Below, in pieces: positions 1 to 9,574 of a stretch of 64,000 nt of DNA. Origin of the DNA: Caryophanales bacterium UBA743. GTDB lineage: Bacteria > Bacillota_I > Bacilli_A > RFN20 > CAG-826. The notes below the pieces were generated by a model that was not told the DNA's origin, did no database searches, and saw only the letters and a program-made list of their open reading frames with translations. Each line of letters begins with the position of its first letter. Position 1 is the first letter of the stretch. Location: positions 248,001 to 312,000 of the forward strand of contig DBKT01000011.1 in NCBI GenBank assembly GCA_002297365.1, written 5' to 3'. The position numbers and the translations under genes were made by a program.

Positions 1-322
1 TCTTGTAAGCGCCATCAACAGGAATCGCGCTTTCAAAAAGCTGAGAACGATAATATGCTTCAAATAAAGTCGGATCAAAAGATGGTTTTATATGCAACGC
101 CTCGAAAACTCTTTGGAAACGAACGTGCTTAAGCCCGTCGATATGGAGCGTTCCCTCTTCGATTTTCCGCCAAAGCTTATCGTTTTCTTGGTGAAATACA
201 TCTAACATATAGGGTTCGAATTCCGGCAAAGAGAAGCGCTTAAAACCCTTTTTCAAGCTTTCTTCCGTGTATTTATCAAAGTCCAACAACGTATTATCAA
301 TATCGATAAAAATCAATTTCAT
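1..322 (-). CDS. HAD-superfamily hydrolase, YjjG-like nucleotidase (partial)
   Basis: The frame reads leftward off the window edge, so only the N-terminal ~107 residues are present. The product begins MKLIFIDIDNTLLDFDKY, the HAD motif I DxDxT, with Asp7 as expected nucleophile and Asp9 as general acid. The following helical cap region fits the YjjG/YfnB group of pyrimidine 5'-nucleotidases, which remove phosphate from (non-canonical) nucleoside monophosphates in the cytoplasm. A GGGAG ribosome site lies just upstream of the ATG. It is transcribed in the same direction as the MutY and MazG-like genes to its right, so a shared nucleotide-pool cleaning role is plausible but inferred. Substrate is not determinable. 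Confidence 0.8.
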   Translation of the reverse strand, partial: MKLIFIDIDNTLLDFDKYTEESLKKGFKRFSLPEFEPYMLDVFHQENDKLWRKIEEGTLHIDGLKHVRFQRVFEALHIKPSFDPTLFEAYYRSQLFESAIPVDGAYK

Positions 323-511
323 AATCGCTCCCAATTCCTTTCTGTATTCTAAATGAATGCGTCCAACTATAGAAAGCTCTATTGATTATATAAATATAAA
401 GGTAAGCATTCGAAAGAGGGAGGCAATTAAAAAACCTGGCGAATATCCATGCTTGTTTTGAAAAAAAGGACGGACCCCTGTATGAAAAAGCCTTCCTAGG
501 AATATTTTTCT

Positions 512-2014
512 TTAATTAAGAATTTCATCCAAATACGTTTTGAAAGCGGATGGTATGGAATAAAGTCTTTCCAATTCCTCTTTTGTAGCCAATAAGAAAC
601 CACAATTCCTTGGATAATCCTTTAATTCCACACGGAAGCCGCTCATTTTCCATAACAAATGGGTAAAGACGTGCTTCCCTTTCTTGTCTTTATGGATTGC
701 ACAAACGGAAAAGTCATTCTCCTCTAAATAATTCTTTGCTTCTGATAGATTAAAATGCTCATCCACGTTATAGAATTCGTATAAAGAGGCAAGCAATCCC
801 CTATTCGGCCTTTTGCGAATTAGATATTTCCCTTGATAAGAAAGAAGAAAGACAGTTTTATGAATCTCCTTCTTTGGGCTTTTTTTCTTAGAACGTGGGT
901 ATTTCTCTTGGATCTTCTCTCGGTGCGATTGGCAAAACTGCTTAAGGGGGCATTCTTCGCATTTAGGCGAAGCGTTTGGCAAGCACACCAGTTCCCCCAA
1001 ATCCATCAGGGCCTGGTTGAAGGAAGAGGAGTCCTTTCCGAGCAAGGAAAGGAAAGATTTGTTGCATCTCTCTTTTATTTCCTTCGATTTAGCATCATAG
1101 GGGGAGCAATGTAAACGGGCATAGATACGAATCAAATTTCCATCTACCGCAATATAAGGCTGTTTGTAAACAATAGAAAGGATTGCTTTCGCGGTATAAT
1201 CGCCAATCCCAGGGACGTTTATTAATTCTTGATAGGTATTGCAAGAAAGGTTGTTCTCGAGAATATATCTTGCCCCTTTTTGAAGATTTCTTGCACGGGA
1301 ATAATAACCCAACCCCTGCCAAAGCTTCATAACCGTGTCTTCTTTAGAAGAAGCGAGATCTTTCAAAGTTGGCAAGACTTTTAAGAATCTCTCATAGTAT
1401 CTCTTCACTGCTTCAACACGGGTTTGTTGCAGCATGATTTCGCTTAAATAAACATGATAAAAAGAAGAATCCTCACGCCAGGGAAGTTTTCTTCCCTTTT
1501 CTTGATACCAATTTAAAAGAAGCTCAGAAAAAGAAGCGACTTTCTCATAAGCAAGACGGGTGCTTCCGTCTTCAACAACGATTTTCCCGCAATACGCAAA
1601 GCCCTCTTCTTCAATTCGTTTTCTCATTGGGTGGTTGTCTTCATGCGTGTCGATTCTGATATGTCTGTTTTGAAGGTAGGCATAATGAAAACATGCCGTA
1701 GCATACCCCCCGCCATGTTTATTTACAGCAATTCTATGGATAGTGAAATAAGGGGAATCGTCCATCCATTTTCCTTCTATTGTTTCGTAAGTTGGATCAG
1801 AGGTCTCTAACAAAGTGAAAACCGCTTGAATCTCACCTTCATCTATCAAGATGTGGGAGATTCCTTTTTTAACGTCATCTCCGACACGATTCTTTAACGT
1901 CTCAAGGTTCTTCCATTGGTCTGGGTTCCCTTCTTCTTTCATAAAGGAAGCGGCGTTTTCGTAAATTTTAAAAACGGCAGGAAGATCGGAAATCGTTGTT
2001 TTTCGAAAATGCAT
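512..2014 (-). CDS. mutY: GNAT acetyltransferase fused to A/G-specific adenine glycosylase MutY
   Basis: A 500-residue protein. Residues 1-160 resemble a GNAT N-acetyltransferase (core around IRIDTHEDNHPM, residues 119-130). Residues 165-500 are MutY, which removes adenine mispaired with 8-oxoguanine. Visible MutY signatures: Glu192 in SEIMLQQTR, helix-hairpin-helix NVPGIGDYTA (266-275), catalytic Asp291 in VDGNLIRIYAR, the 4Fe-4S cysteines 344/352/355/361, and a C-terminal NUDIX-like domain with a HVFTH loop of the type that reads 8-oxoG. The first Cys spacing is X7 rather than the usual X6. The fusion is continuous in one frame; normal MutY is about 350-370 residues. It starts 6 nt after the MazG-like gene ends, so the two are likely co-transcribed. 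The acetyltransferase substrate is unknown. Confidence 0.9.
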   Translation of the reverse strand: MHFRKTTISDLPAVFKIYENAASFMKEEGNPDQWKNLETLKNRVGDDVKKGISHILIDEGEIQAVFTLLETSDPTYETIEGKWMDDSPYFTIHRIAVNKHGGGYATACFHYAYLQNRHIRIDTHEDNHPMRKRIEEEGFAYCGKIVVEDGSTRLAYEKVASFSELLLNWYQEKGRKLPWREDSSFYHVYLSEIMLQQTRVEAVKRYYERFLKVLPTLKDLASSKEDTVMKLWQGLGYYSRARNLQKGARYILENNLSCNTYQELINVPGIGDYTAKAILSIVYKQPYIAVDGNLIRIYARLHCSPYDAKSKEIKERCNKSFLSLLGKDSSSFNQALMDLGELVCLPNASPKCEECPLKQFCQSHREKIQEKYPRSKKKSPKKEIHKTVFLLSYQGKYLIRKRPNRGLLASLYEFYNVDEHFNLSEAKNYLEENDFSVCAIHKDKKGKHVFTHLLWKMSGFRVELKDYPRNCGFLLATKEELERLYSIPSAFKTYLDEILN

Positions 2015-2020
2015 ATTGTC

Positions 2021-2347
2021 TTACTTATCCAGTTCAGTGTATTTTTTCGCCGTGCCTTTTGCTTTAGAAACTGGGTATTTTTTCTCATTTTTCTCCATTT
2101 TGGAGTTAACGATTTCATCTTCATCGAGTCCTAATTTATCCAAAAGATCGCGAGAATAGATAATCACATCCGCTAGTTCTTCTTTAACGTGCTCTAAATC
2201 ATACTCATCAGAGGACCATTGGAAACATTCCAAGAGCTCTGCTGCTTCGATGGATATGCTCTTAGCTAAATTCTCTGGCGAGTGAAACTTAGACCAGTCT
2301 CTATCCTGAATGAATTTATGGATTCTATCGATTGTTTCTTTTTTCAT
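2021..2347 (-). CDS. MazG-like nucleotide pyrophosphohydrolase
   Basis: A 108-residue all-alpha NTP pyrophosphohydrolase of the RS21-C6/MazG-like group, which hydrolyses (d)NTPs to monophosphate and pyrophosphate. The Mg2+-binding ExxE...ExxD pattern is visible as EAAELLE (about residues 35-41) and EELADVIIY (about 56-64). Length matches the single-domain family. The gene is immediately upstream of the GNAT-MutY gene (6-nt gap), which suggests a joint nucleotide-pool sanitising and oxidised-base repair unit; that coupling is inference. The lysine-rich tail after residue 95 is probably disordered. Confidence 0.88.
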   Translation of the reverse strand: MKKETIDRIHKFIQDRDWSKFHSPENLAKSISIEAAELLECFQWSSDEYDLEHVKEELADVIIYSRDLLDKLGLDEDEIVNSKMEKNEKKYPVSKAKGTAKKYTELDK

Positions 2348-2510
2348 ATATTGAATTCGTTTTCTCTTTCTTTTTCTTCCTTCATTAATGATAAAAGATT
2401 TTGCTGAATTAATTTATATTTATTCTTTTTAGAGGTTATAGAGAGATGGAAGAATTTAATCATCCATTTAAGTAATGAATGGGGTGCCTAATTTAAGGCT
2501 ACCGGTGCCA

Positions 2511-2545
2511 TAAGAAAAGCAGGAGGCAATTGAACCTCCTGCTTT
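2511..2545 (-). terminator. Rho-independent terminator
   Basis: Stem GCAGGAGG / CCTCCTGC with an 8-nt loop. On the minus strand it is followed by TTTTCTTA. It lies about 50 nt past the stop of the large lipoprotein gene ending at 2595. A second, U-less hairpin (TAGAAGGC/GCCTTCTA, 2569-2593) sits directly after that stop codon. Confidence 0.75.
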
Positions 2546-2594
2546 CTTTGAGCTGTTGCCAAGGGTTTTAGAAGGCTATTTGCCCGCCTTCTAT

Positions 2595-4994
2595 TTAATG
2601 GAAAACGCCATCTCGATTAATTTCAACGCCATCCAATCTTTGAATGAGTAGACCGCTGCCTAACGTGTATTTAGGGGTGGCGTTAGGAGAGAAATGGAAG
2701 AAAGCAATGTCATTATCGTAAATGACTCTTAGCTTTCCCGGAATCTCATAAACGGTTTGCTTGCTCGCATCAACATAACGGATCGGATCGGTATAGCCGT
2801 TAGCTATATAATCATCATCGCGATAGCCAACATCAATAAGGCCCGATTCGACTTTCGTAAATCCTTTAGCGAGGAAGCCTTCATCCAAAACGCTTGTAGG
2901 AGTCGTGCTTCCAGAGCAATAAAGTCCAATTCCAATCAATGGATCATCATAATCTATCTTTCCTTCCGCGTTTAGATCAGGAACGCCAGTGCCAGAAGCG
3001 TAACGTGGCTCCGCATACCATTGCCCGACGAAGCGCTTGTCATAATAATAAGGAATCAAAGACGCGTATTCTTCTCCGATATAATTCACCAAATCCTGCC
3101 ACTCATCCGGAGAATCATCTTCATAGCAAGTTAATTCCATTGGCCCAATCTCGTTGACATTGATATCAGAAGGAAGCGAAACATCGCCGTATTCAAAAGT
3201 AAGGTACTCATATGGATAAAGGCTATAATTGACCTGATAGGTGATGCTGGTTAGCAGGCCTTGGGAATTCGTTTCCATAACAACATTCGTCGTAACGACG
3301 TTGTCTGAAATCCAAAGGGTGTTTTTCGTTTCGGTGACAAGCTCTCTGAAGGAAAGAGTTCCATCAGTATTCTTTTTGACTGTAAAAGGATCAATGAGAG
3401 CGGGGAAATGGTTGGTGATTTTATCGTTTTCCACAACATCGTCGCTTTGCACCAATTTATTGCTGTTTTTAATCCAACGGAATGGGACGATTGTTCCATC
3501 TTCTTTGGTAGTATAGCCGTTGATGCTCTTCTCCCAATCGCTATTGCCCTTATACTCTTCCTGCACCAAATATGTCGTTCCATCAAAAATGTATGTGGTT
3601 TTTCTTGTTGGATTCTCTTTGTCGTTCACTTTCGTGATGCGGAAAGAATCTTCTCCCTTGAAAATGCTCATCGCTCTTGTTATTTCTCTTGATGGAGTGT
3701 CTTTATAAGAAGTAGGAAGAGTTATCCCATCATATTTGTGGAAGGTTGTTATCGCTGTATAGGTGGGATTTTCAATATCGCCCATTGATTTCATCTGAAT
3801 GGAGGATACTTTGTTGTCCGTTAAATTCAAGACGATATCTTCAAAAGAGCAATTCTGATCGTTTATGGAAACGTGGGCAAAACTTTGATAAACCACGTTT
3901 GGATCAAGCGCGAAATATTTATAAGTTCCGTCTGACATCCGGCGGAAATCTTTATAATCAAGCTGGCAAGGCAGTTTGTATTGCGAGTAGAAATATCTCG
4001 TTTCTGTTTGGATTTCTTTGTTTTGGCCATCTAACCCGTAAGAGATCATTCGCTCATCGGAATCGCGTTTTTTAAGATATCCGATATATTCTTGTTTTGT
4101 TCCATCAGGGTCATCAATGGTATTCAAATAGATTGTGCTGTCGTTGCATTTGAAATGAACGGTAGCAGCATGCTTTTTGCCAACGAGCAAAGAGGCAAGA
4201 TAAATCTCCGTGGTAGAGGAATTATTCACGGCAAAAACATCTCCTGCTTGTTCTTCTGTTAAAGAAGGCATGCTATTTTCCCAAGAAAAGGAAGCACGGT
4301 AAGACTCCAACTCCTCATCTTTTGTGTTGTTGATATGATTGAATGAGCCTAGTACCAAAGAAGTGTTCGACGCATCAAAAAGCTCATAATTCAAGGTCTT
4401 GTTTCCATTATCAAACCAGAAAGAAACCTGCCCGATGTCCGAGGTGCTATATAAGTTCATGAAAGCGGAAAGAACACCGGAATCATCCGTATAATAAGCA
4501 CCATTTTTGCTTTGGAAAGAGCTCGTGCTTAAAGAGTCAGAGATTTCAGCTAAAAAATTGAAATAATCTATCGTGAGCTCATATCGGTTGCCATATTGAT
4601 CCATGTAATAACCCATGGAATCCACATACGGTTTTCCTTTTTTATCGAAAGAAAGCTTGTAAGCAACGTTCTTTGATTCATCCTTGTGATAAGGAAGATT
4701 TATATAACCTACCTTATCTTTCACGCGTTTGTAATAATTCTTGGTAAAAAGGATTTCCTTTTTGTTTGTTTCCAAAGAAAAATTAATGTTCCTCTTCATC
4801 AGCAACAATGTATCGATGACCCCATCAACAGAATCTTCTGCGACATAGTCATTTTGATTTGGGTCAACAGATGAAGTTTCTTCAGAGCTCATTTGAGAGG
4901 AATTTTCGGAAGAAGAATCCGAAGAGTTCCTACAAGCCGAAAGACTTGCGATTAAGCAAGGGATCAGTAAGGACAAAATACGTGTTTTTTTCAT
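2595..4994 (-). CDS. Large lipoprotein of unknown function
   Basis: A 799-residue exported lipoprotein. The signal peptide starts MKKTRILSLL and ends in lipobox LSAC, giving acylated Cys21. A Ser/Glu/Asn-rich linker follows (about residues 22-50), then a long beta-rich ectodomain with many Tyr/Asp/Ser residues. I recognise no catalytic motif or known fold. Similar long ectodomains follow the lipobox in several other proteins of this window, suggesting a lineage-specific surface repertoire. The start is supported by GAGGT 7-8 nt before the ATG. It appears monocistronic with its own terminator. It could be a solute- or polymer-binding surface protein, but nothing in the sequence decides this. 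Confidence 0.85.
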   Translation of the reverse strand: MKKTRILSLLIPCLIASLSACRNSSDSSSENSSQMSSEETSSVDPNQNDYVAEDSVDGVIDTLLLMKRNINFSLETNKKEILFTKNYYKRVKDKVGYINLPYHKDESKNVAYKLSFDKKGKPYVDSMGYYMDQYGNRYELTIDYFNFLAEISDSLSTSSFQSKNGAYYTDDSGVLSAFMNLYSTSDIGQVSFWFDNGNKTLNYELFDASNTSLVLGSFNHINNTKDEELESYRASFSWENSMPSLTEEQAGDVFAVNNSSTTEIYLASLLVGKKHAATVHFKCNDSTIYLNTIDDPDGTKQEYIGYLKKRDSDERMISYGLDGQNKEIQTETRYFYSQYKLPCQLDYKDFRRMSDGTYKYFALDPNVVYQSFAHVSINDQNCSFEDIVLNLTDNKVSSIQMKSMGDIENPTYTAITTFHKYDGITLPTSYKDTPSREITRAMSIFKGEDSFRITKVNDKENPTRKTTYIFDGTTYLVQEEYKGNSDWEKSINGYTTKEDGTIVPFRWIKNSNKLVQSDDVVENDKITNHFPALIDPFTVKKNTDGTLSFRELVTETKNTLWISDNVVTTNVVMETNSQGLLTSITYQVNYSLYPYEYLTFEYGDVSLPSDINVNEIGPMELTCYEDDSPDEWQDLVNYIGEEYASLIPYYYDKRFVGQWYAEPRYASGTGVPDLNAEGKIDYDDPLIGIGLYCSGSTTPTSVLDEGFLAKGFTKVESGLIDVGYRDDDYIANGYTDPIRYVDASKQTVYEIPGKLRVIYDNDIAFFHFSPNATPKYTLGSGLLIQRLDGVEINRDGVFH

Positions 4995-5251
4995 GTGATC
5001 TACCTCAGCGGGAAAGGTCTAATAGCCTTTCACTACGCTTCATACTAGTATAAGGAAAAGAAAAAGAAACTATTTATTTATTTTTGAATGTAAAAATTGT
5101 GTTACGTTTTAGATGTATTTATTTTAGTTTTTTTACATTTGTTTTTCATTAAAAACGCCATTTAAAAATTAATGGGTTAATTGTGATTTTTTTGATTGAA
5201 AAGCGGTGAGAAGTATGCAAGATAAGAATGATTTTCTTAGGAGGAAAATTT

Positions 5252-7147
5252 ATGAAAAACGCAAACAAATTACTATGTTTAGTCTTGAGCGCATTCGCTT
5301 TGGCTGGATGCGCCGCAACCCAAAGCTCATCTTCTGACTCTGCGGAACCAGTCGTTGGTCCGCAAGGCCCGAAAGGAGATACCGGAGAACAGGGGCCAAA
5401 AGGAGACGCAGGGAAGGATGGAAACACTCTCTTAACTGGCACCGGTGCCCCATCGAATGAGGATGGAAAGGACGGAGACAGTTACATCGATACCACAACC
5501 TTCGACTTTTACGTCAAAGACAATGGAGTCTGGTCGAAAAAAGGAAACATCAAAGGAGAAGACGGGCAAGATGGCTTTGATGGCAAGGACGGAAATACCG
5601 GCAAAGACGGCAAAGACGGCTCTTCCTTCCTTTCTGGAACAGTAGATCCGACCGCTGACCTCGGAAGCGATGGCGACATGTATTTAAACACCGAAACCAA
5701 CGACGTTTTCAAGAAAGCCGATGGCGAATGGACCAAATTAGGAAACATCAAAGGCGACAAGGGAGACAAAGGAGAAGATGCGATACCAACATACGCAAAT
5801 ACCTTCTTACCTTCCCTTGGGGGATATCTCTATTCCGATAAGGGCTCTTATGAGGCCGGAGAAAAGATTCAGCTAAAAGCAAAAGTCGAAGCAGGATACG
5901 CTTTAGAGAGCGTTGAAGTCGGATACAATGGCAACACCTATATTTATGATAAAGCAACAGGGCTTGATGGCTTGCTAACCGACGGTCTTTCAGCAAAAGA
6001 AGGAGGCTTCGTTTTTAAACCGATCTTCACCCAAGAGAAAGCGAATGCATATACCATTGCGGATACAGCTGCTTTAGCAACCGTCGGAGAAGAAGGGGAT
6101 GGCACGTATAGCCTAACGGCCGCAACATATGGCACCCAAACAAATGGCGTGACCTTAACCTCCAAAGGCAATTTCGTAAAATTAGTTGGCAAGGTTGGAG
6201 AAGACAACACACCTGCAACCACTTTATATCTCAGCGGAAAATCATCCTTTAATGCCAATTATTTCTCCCTTGAGAACGTGAATGTCGTTCTTGCCGATGA
6301 TTATGCTGATTCCACCTCTATTTTGGAATTCAACAATACCTTTGCCGAATTCAAAAACTCCACAATCACCATTGGAAAAACAGTCAATGCGGCTTTGAAT
6401 TTCAAAACAGGGAACTTCGCCATCGACGGCGTTAAGATTGAATCCGGAAAAGACACATCAGACGCGACCTTCTTAACCACCGCTGTCCTTTTTGGCGAAA
6501 CCGCAGATACTGCCTTAGCTCGCATAAGCGTAACGAACTTAACCGTGAACAACGTGAAATTCACTACTTATGGCGACTATAAAGGATCCGTATTCAAATC
6601 TTTCTATGACGCGCCATATTTTAGCTTCACGATTAAAAACTCTACCTTTGGTACAAGTGAAACCAAAATCGGTGAAGTCTGGAGCCATTTCCGTAAGCAA
6701 GATCACATCTCTAATAACGATGGACGTGGGGAGTTCACCGAAGAAAACTACAAAAAGATGATGAAAACAGCTCTCTTAGAAATTGAAGGCACTACTTTCT
6801 ATAGTGCTTTGGAGAATCATGAAGACGATACATATAACCCAGCATTGATTTCCTTCCGCCCAATGGAAAACGATAGCGATGACGATTATGTGAGGAGGGA
6901 CGTTTTTGCGGATATTCTTATCTCCGTTAAAACTTCCACATTCAATGGAACGGCTATCACTTCTAACAATGTCCATTATGGCAAAGTCGGCGATGTACCT
7001 CTTACGACCATTTATTGGTATTCTGACGAATGGTATGGCGCGGATAAGCCCTATTACTACAATTTCGTCTATCCTTATGGGCAAGTGGATGGAACAGACG
7101 CTGATTTAACAAACGCCAGCTCCAATAGTTCATACTATCCGTTTTAA
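5252..7147 (+). CDS. Collagen-like (Gly-X-Y) lipoprotein with beta-helix-like ectodomain
   Basis: Start chosen at the ATG 7 nt after a perfect AGGAGG; the upstream in-frame ATG has no such site. Lipobox LAGC gives Cys20. Three Gly-X-Y stretches (about residues 36-57, 102-123 and 168-177) alternate with two copies of a ~45-residue module ending in W(S/T)KxGNIKG, an arrangement known from collagen-like bacterial and phage fibre proteins. After residue 180 comes a YSDKGSYEAGEKI-type Ig/beta segment, then a long repetitive Asn/Thr-rich region (about 280-600) resembling a right-handed beta-helix. Likely a trimeric surface stalk displaying an adhesin-like head; the function is inferred. A strong terminator follows. 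Confidence 0.85.
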   Translation: MKNANKLLCLVLSAFALAGCAATQSSSSDSAEPVVGPQGPKGDTGEQGPKGDAGKDGNTLLTGTGAPSNEDGKDGDSYIDTTTFDFYVKDNGVWSKKGNIKGEDGQDGFDGKDGNTGKDGKDGSSFLSGTVDPTADLGSDGDMYLNTETNDVFKKADGEWTKLGNIKGDKGDKGEDAIPTYANTFLPSLGGYLYSDKGSYEAGEKIQLKAKVEAGYALESVEVGYNGNTYIYDKATGLDGLLTDGLSAKEGGFVFKPIFTQEKANAYTIADTAALATVGEEGDGTYSLTAATYGTQTNGVTLTSKGNFVKLVGKVGEDNTPATTLYLSGKSSFNANYFSLENVNVVLADDYADSTSILEFNNTFAEFKNSTITIGKTVNAALNFKTGNFAIDGVKIESGKDTSDATFLTTAVLFGETADTALARISVTNLTVNNVKFTTYGDYKGSVFKSFYDAPYFSFTIKNSTFGTSETKIGEVWSHFRKQDHISNNDGRGEFTEENYKKMMKTALLEIEGTTFYSALENHEDDTYNPALISFRPMENDSDDDYVRRDVFADILISVKTSTFNGTAITSNNVHYGKVGDVPLTTIYWYSDEWYGADKPYYYNFVYPYGQVDGTDADLTNASSNSSYYPF

Positions 7148-7165
7148 TTTAATTTAAATAAAACG

Positions 7166-7196
7166 AAACCCCGTCTATATTATTAGGCGGGGTTTT
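7166..7196 (+). terminator. Rho-independent terminator
   Basis: Stem AAACCCCGTC / GGCGGGGTTT followed by TTTT, 20 nt after the collagen-like gene. It separates that gene from the M6 protease gene, whose ATG is at 7222. Confidence 0.85.
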
Positions 7197-7221
7197 CCCT
7201 CAAAAAAGGAGTCGTAATCAT

Positions 7222-9414
7222 ATGCAAATCCAAAAACGTGTTCTCTTATTGCTTTCTTCATTATTTGTTTTAGCTAGTTGCCGAAACACAAACCCAGCCT
7301 CTTCTGGTGATTTGCAAACATCCAGCGCGCAAAATAAGAAAATGACAGTGAAAGCAACGGTGGGTGCTTTTTACCAATATGATTTGATCGATTACTCTTC
7401 CTTTGAGGTGAAAGACCTCTCAAACAATACGGCTGTCGTTGGTTTCAAGGTGTTCTATGAAGGCGAGGAATTGGCCGATAAAAAAGACCGCATCCTTTCT
7501 TTTGGGAAGGTGAAATTGTACTTTGAAGCAGAAGGATACGGGACCATCATTTTAGAAATTAACGTGAAGAAATCCCCACGTTTCAACGAAGAGTTAGTTA
7601 TCGAGCAAGCGCCAACAAAAACGTCTTATAAAAAAGGGGAAGCATTCAGCAAGGAAGGCCTCAAAGTATACGATGAGCTCACTTATACCCGAGCGGATGG
7701 CCAACCCGTTTCCCAAAAAGAAGAATGCCTTGATTACAGTATCCAGATTGACGGAATGGACGCGGCCAATTACGTCTTCCAAGAAGAAAACCACACCATC
7801 CGATACGCTTTGATATCCGCAAAAGGATTGGACGGAAGCATTTTAACGACGTCCGTTCCTTTAACCATTTTGTCTTCCGTTAAAAATTCAACCAATCCAA
7901 AATATGACGATAAAGAGGAACAATATAAATGGGAGACATCGGAAAAGAAGATGAAGGTTCGTTTTTCTTCTTCTAAGAAAGACGTCCAAAAAGCCTATTA
8001 TTCGCCAGATGAGGTAAATCTGGATTTCAACCTCAACTCTTTTATGAACAAGGAATGCACCACTTTTAGGCAAACCCCATCCTTGGGAGAGGTTCCTTTG
8101 CTTGTCATACCTGTTGTGTTAAATGGGTTTGAGGAACAAGCAACCGAGGAAAATCACAAGAAAATCGAATCCGCTTTCTTTGGAAAATCAAAAGAAGGAG
8201 AGATACCGTGCTCCTCTCTTGCTTCGTATTATTATTATTCCTCTTTCCAGCAATTAAAGTTTACCGGTGCCGTAACCCCTTATTTCAATCCTGTCAAGGA
8301 AGGATTCCTTGGCTATTCCAACCCTTATAATTTTTCCTTGGATACGCCTTCCTCATTAGCAAACGACGCATTGAAGTGGGCAAAAGAAAAGCTGTCGATC
8401 AATTTAGATGATTACGATAGCGATAATGATGGATATGTAGATGGGGTGTGGCTTATATATATGGAAGATCCCTCCAATTCATTTACTGGCAACGTCAGTG
8501 CTTTTTGGCCTTTCACAAGTGCCGCTAGCGTTGCAAGAGGAACCAAAGAAAACCCTGCCTTAAACACCTATTCTTGGACTGGGGCCGCTCATTTATACGG
8601 GAAATATGGCATTTCGAGTTATCTTGATACCTTAGGATACGATCCTCATGTCCTTGAACATGAAACAGGTCATTTGCTGGGATTGAACGATTATTATTCC
8701 TATGATTCAAATACCGCTCAAGACACCTATTATTCTCCATTAGGCAAGATGGATATGATGGACAAGGATTTTGGGGACCATAACCCTTATTCCAAAATGC
8801 TTTTAGGCTGGATAAAGCCATATGTTGTCTTGGGGGATTGCGAGATAGAAATTCCTTCAAGCCAAATTCAAAATAGCGTTTTCCTTCTTCCCTATGACGA
8901 TAAAACCTATTCAACAGATGAGTTCGGAAGGATCATCCTGAATCCTTTCGATGAATATCTTTTGTTGGATTATTACTCTTACTCGAACCTCTACAAAGAT
9001 ACATTCGAACAGAATACTTTTTCCTATCAGTTCCCTACCGAAGAAGGAGGAAGGCTCTATCACATCGATGCAAGAGCGCTTGAATATAGCAATAATTCCT
9101 TCTTTTTGCCAGAAGACCCCGATGAAGTGATGACCTCTTCCGAAAGTTTCTTTAGAGGGATTACAAACACCCAATCAGGGGAGAGAGCCGAAAGCAATTA
9201 CAACGTTCCTGGTCTAAATGATTATTTCGATGAGGTGCGCTGGATTTCAAAAGACGGAAAGAAGGTAGATGGCAATGCCGCCCCAAGCAATTCTTCCCTT
9301 TTCAAAGTAGGAGATTCTTTCTCTTTTGATAATTACAAAAACCAATTTGTGAACGACAAACTGGATAATGGAAAGAATTTCTCCACCACATTCAAAATCC
9401 TATCCATCGTTTAA
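7222..9414 (+). CDS. M6-family (immune inhibitor A-like) metalloprotease lipoprotein
   Basis: A 730-residue lipoprotein (signal peptide, lipobox LASC). The zinc motif is HETGH at residues 480-484 within VLEHETGHLLGLNDYY, the M6 form of HExxH. It is preceded by the typical YDSDNDGYVDGVWLIY calcium-type loop (about 397-412) and the SYYYYSSFQQLKFTG segment. M6 proteases cleave extracellular proteins, classically host defence peptides. The N-terminal ~200 residues include Ig-like beta repeats (for example KTSYKKGEAFSKEGLKVY). AAGGAG lies upstream of the ATG. It is lipid-anchored rather than secreted free, and is next to another surface lipoprotein. Substrate unknown. Confidence 0.88.
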   Translation: MQIQKRVLLLLSSLFVLASCRNTNPASSGDLQTSSAQNKKMTVKATVGAFYQYDLIDYSSFEVKDLSNNTAVVGFKVFYEGEELADKKDRILSFGKVKLYFEAEGYGTIILEINVKKSPRFNEELVIEQAPTKTSYKKGEAFSKEGLKVYDELTYTRADGQPVSQKEECLDYSIQIDGMDAANYVFQEENHTIRYALISAKGLDGSILTTSVPLTILSSVKNSTNPKYDDKEEQYKWETSEKKMKVRFSSSKKDVQKAYYSPDEVNLDFNLNSFMNKECTTFRQTPSLGEVPLLVIPVVLNGFEEQATEENHKKIESAFFGKSKEGEIPCSSLASYYYYSSFQQLKFTGAVTPYFNPVKEGFLGYSNPYNFSLDTPSSLANDALKWAKEKLSINLDDYDSDNDGYVDGVWLIYMEDPSNSFTGNVSAFWPFTSAASVARGTKENPALNTYSWTGAAHLYGKYGISSYLDTLGYDPHVLEHETGHLLGLNDYYSYDSNTAQDTYYSPLGKMDMMDKDFGDHNPYSKMLLGWIKPYVVLGDCEIEIPSSQIQNSVFLLPYDDKTYSTDEFGRIILNPFDEYLLLDYYSYSNLYKDTFEQNTFSYQFPTEEGGRLYHIDARALEYSNNSFFLPEDPDEVMTSSESFFRGITNTQSGERAESNYNVPGLNDYFDEVRWISKDGKKVDGNAAPSNSSLFKVGDSFSFDNYKNQFVNDKLDNGKNFSTTFKILSIV

Positions 9415-9435
9415 ACTAAAAATAAATGAGTTTCC

Positions 9436-9474
9436 AAAAAGATTTTTAGATGTTGAATCTAGAAATCTTTTTTC
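9436..9474 (+). terminator. Rho-independent terminator
   Basis: A 16-bp stem (AAAAAGATTTTTAGAT pairing with ATCTAGAAATCTTTTT through one G-U) and a 5-nt loop, ending in a T run. It lies 21 nt past the M6 protease stop. Confidence 0.88.
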
Positions 9475-9574
9475 TTTTGCTCTCCTATCTAAAATTTGCT
9501 TTCTATAGACAAACTAGAGTCAAAAACACAAACTAATTGTAAGTCCCCAAAAATAGGGAAAACGATCTCCCAAT

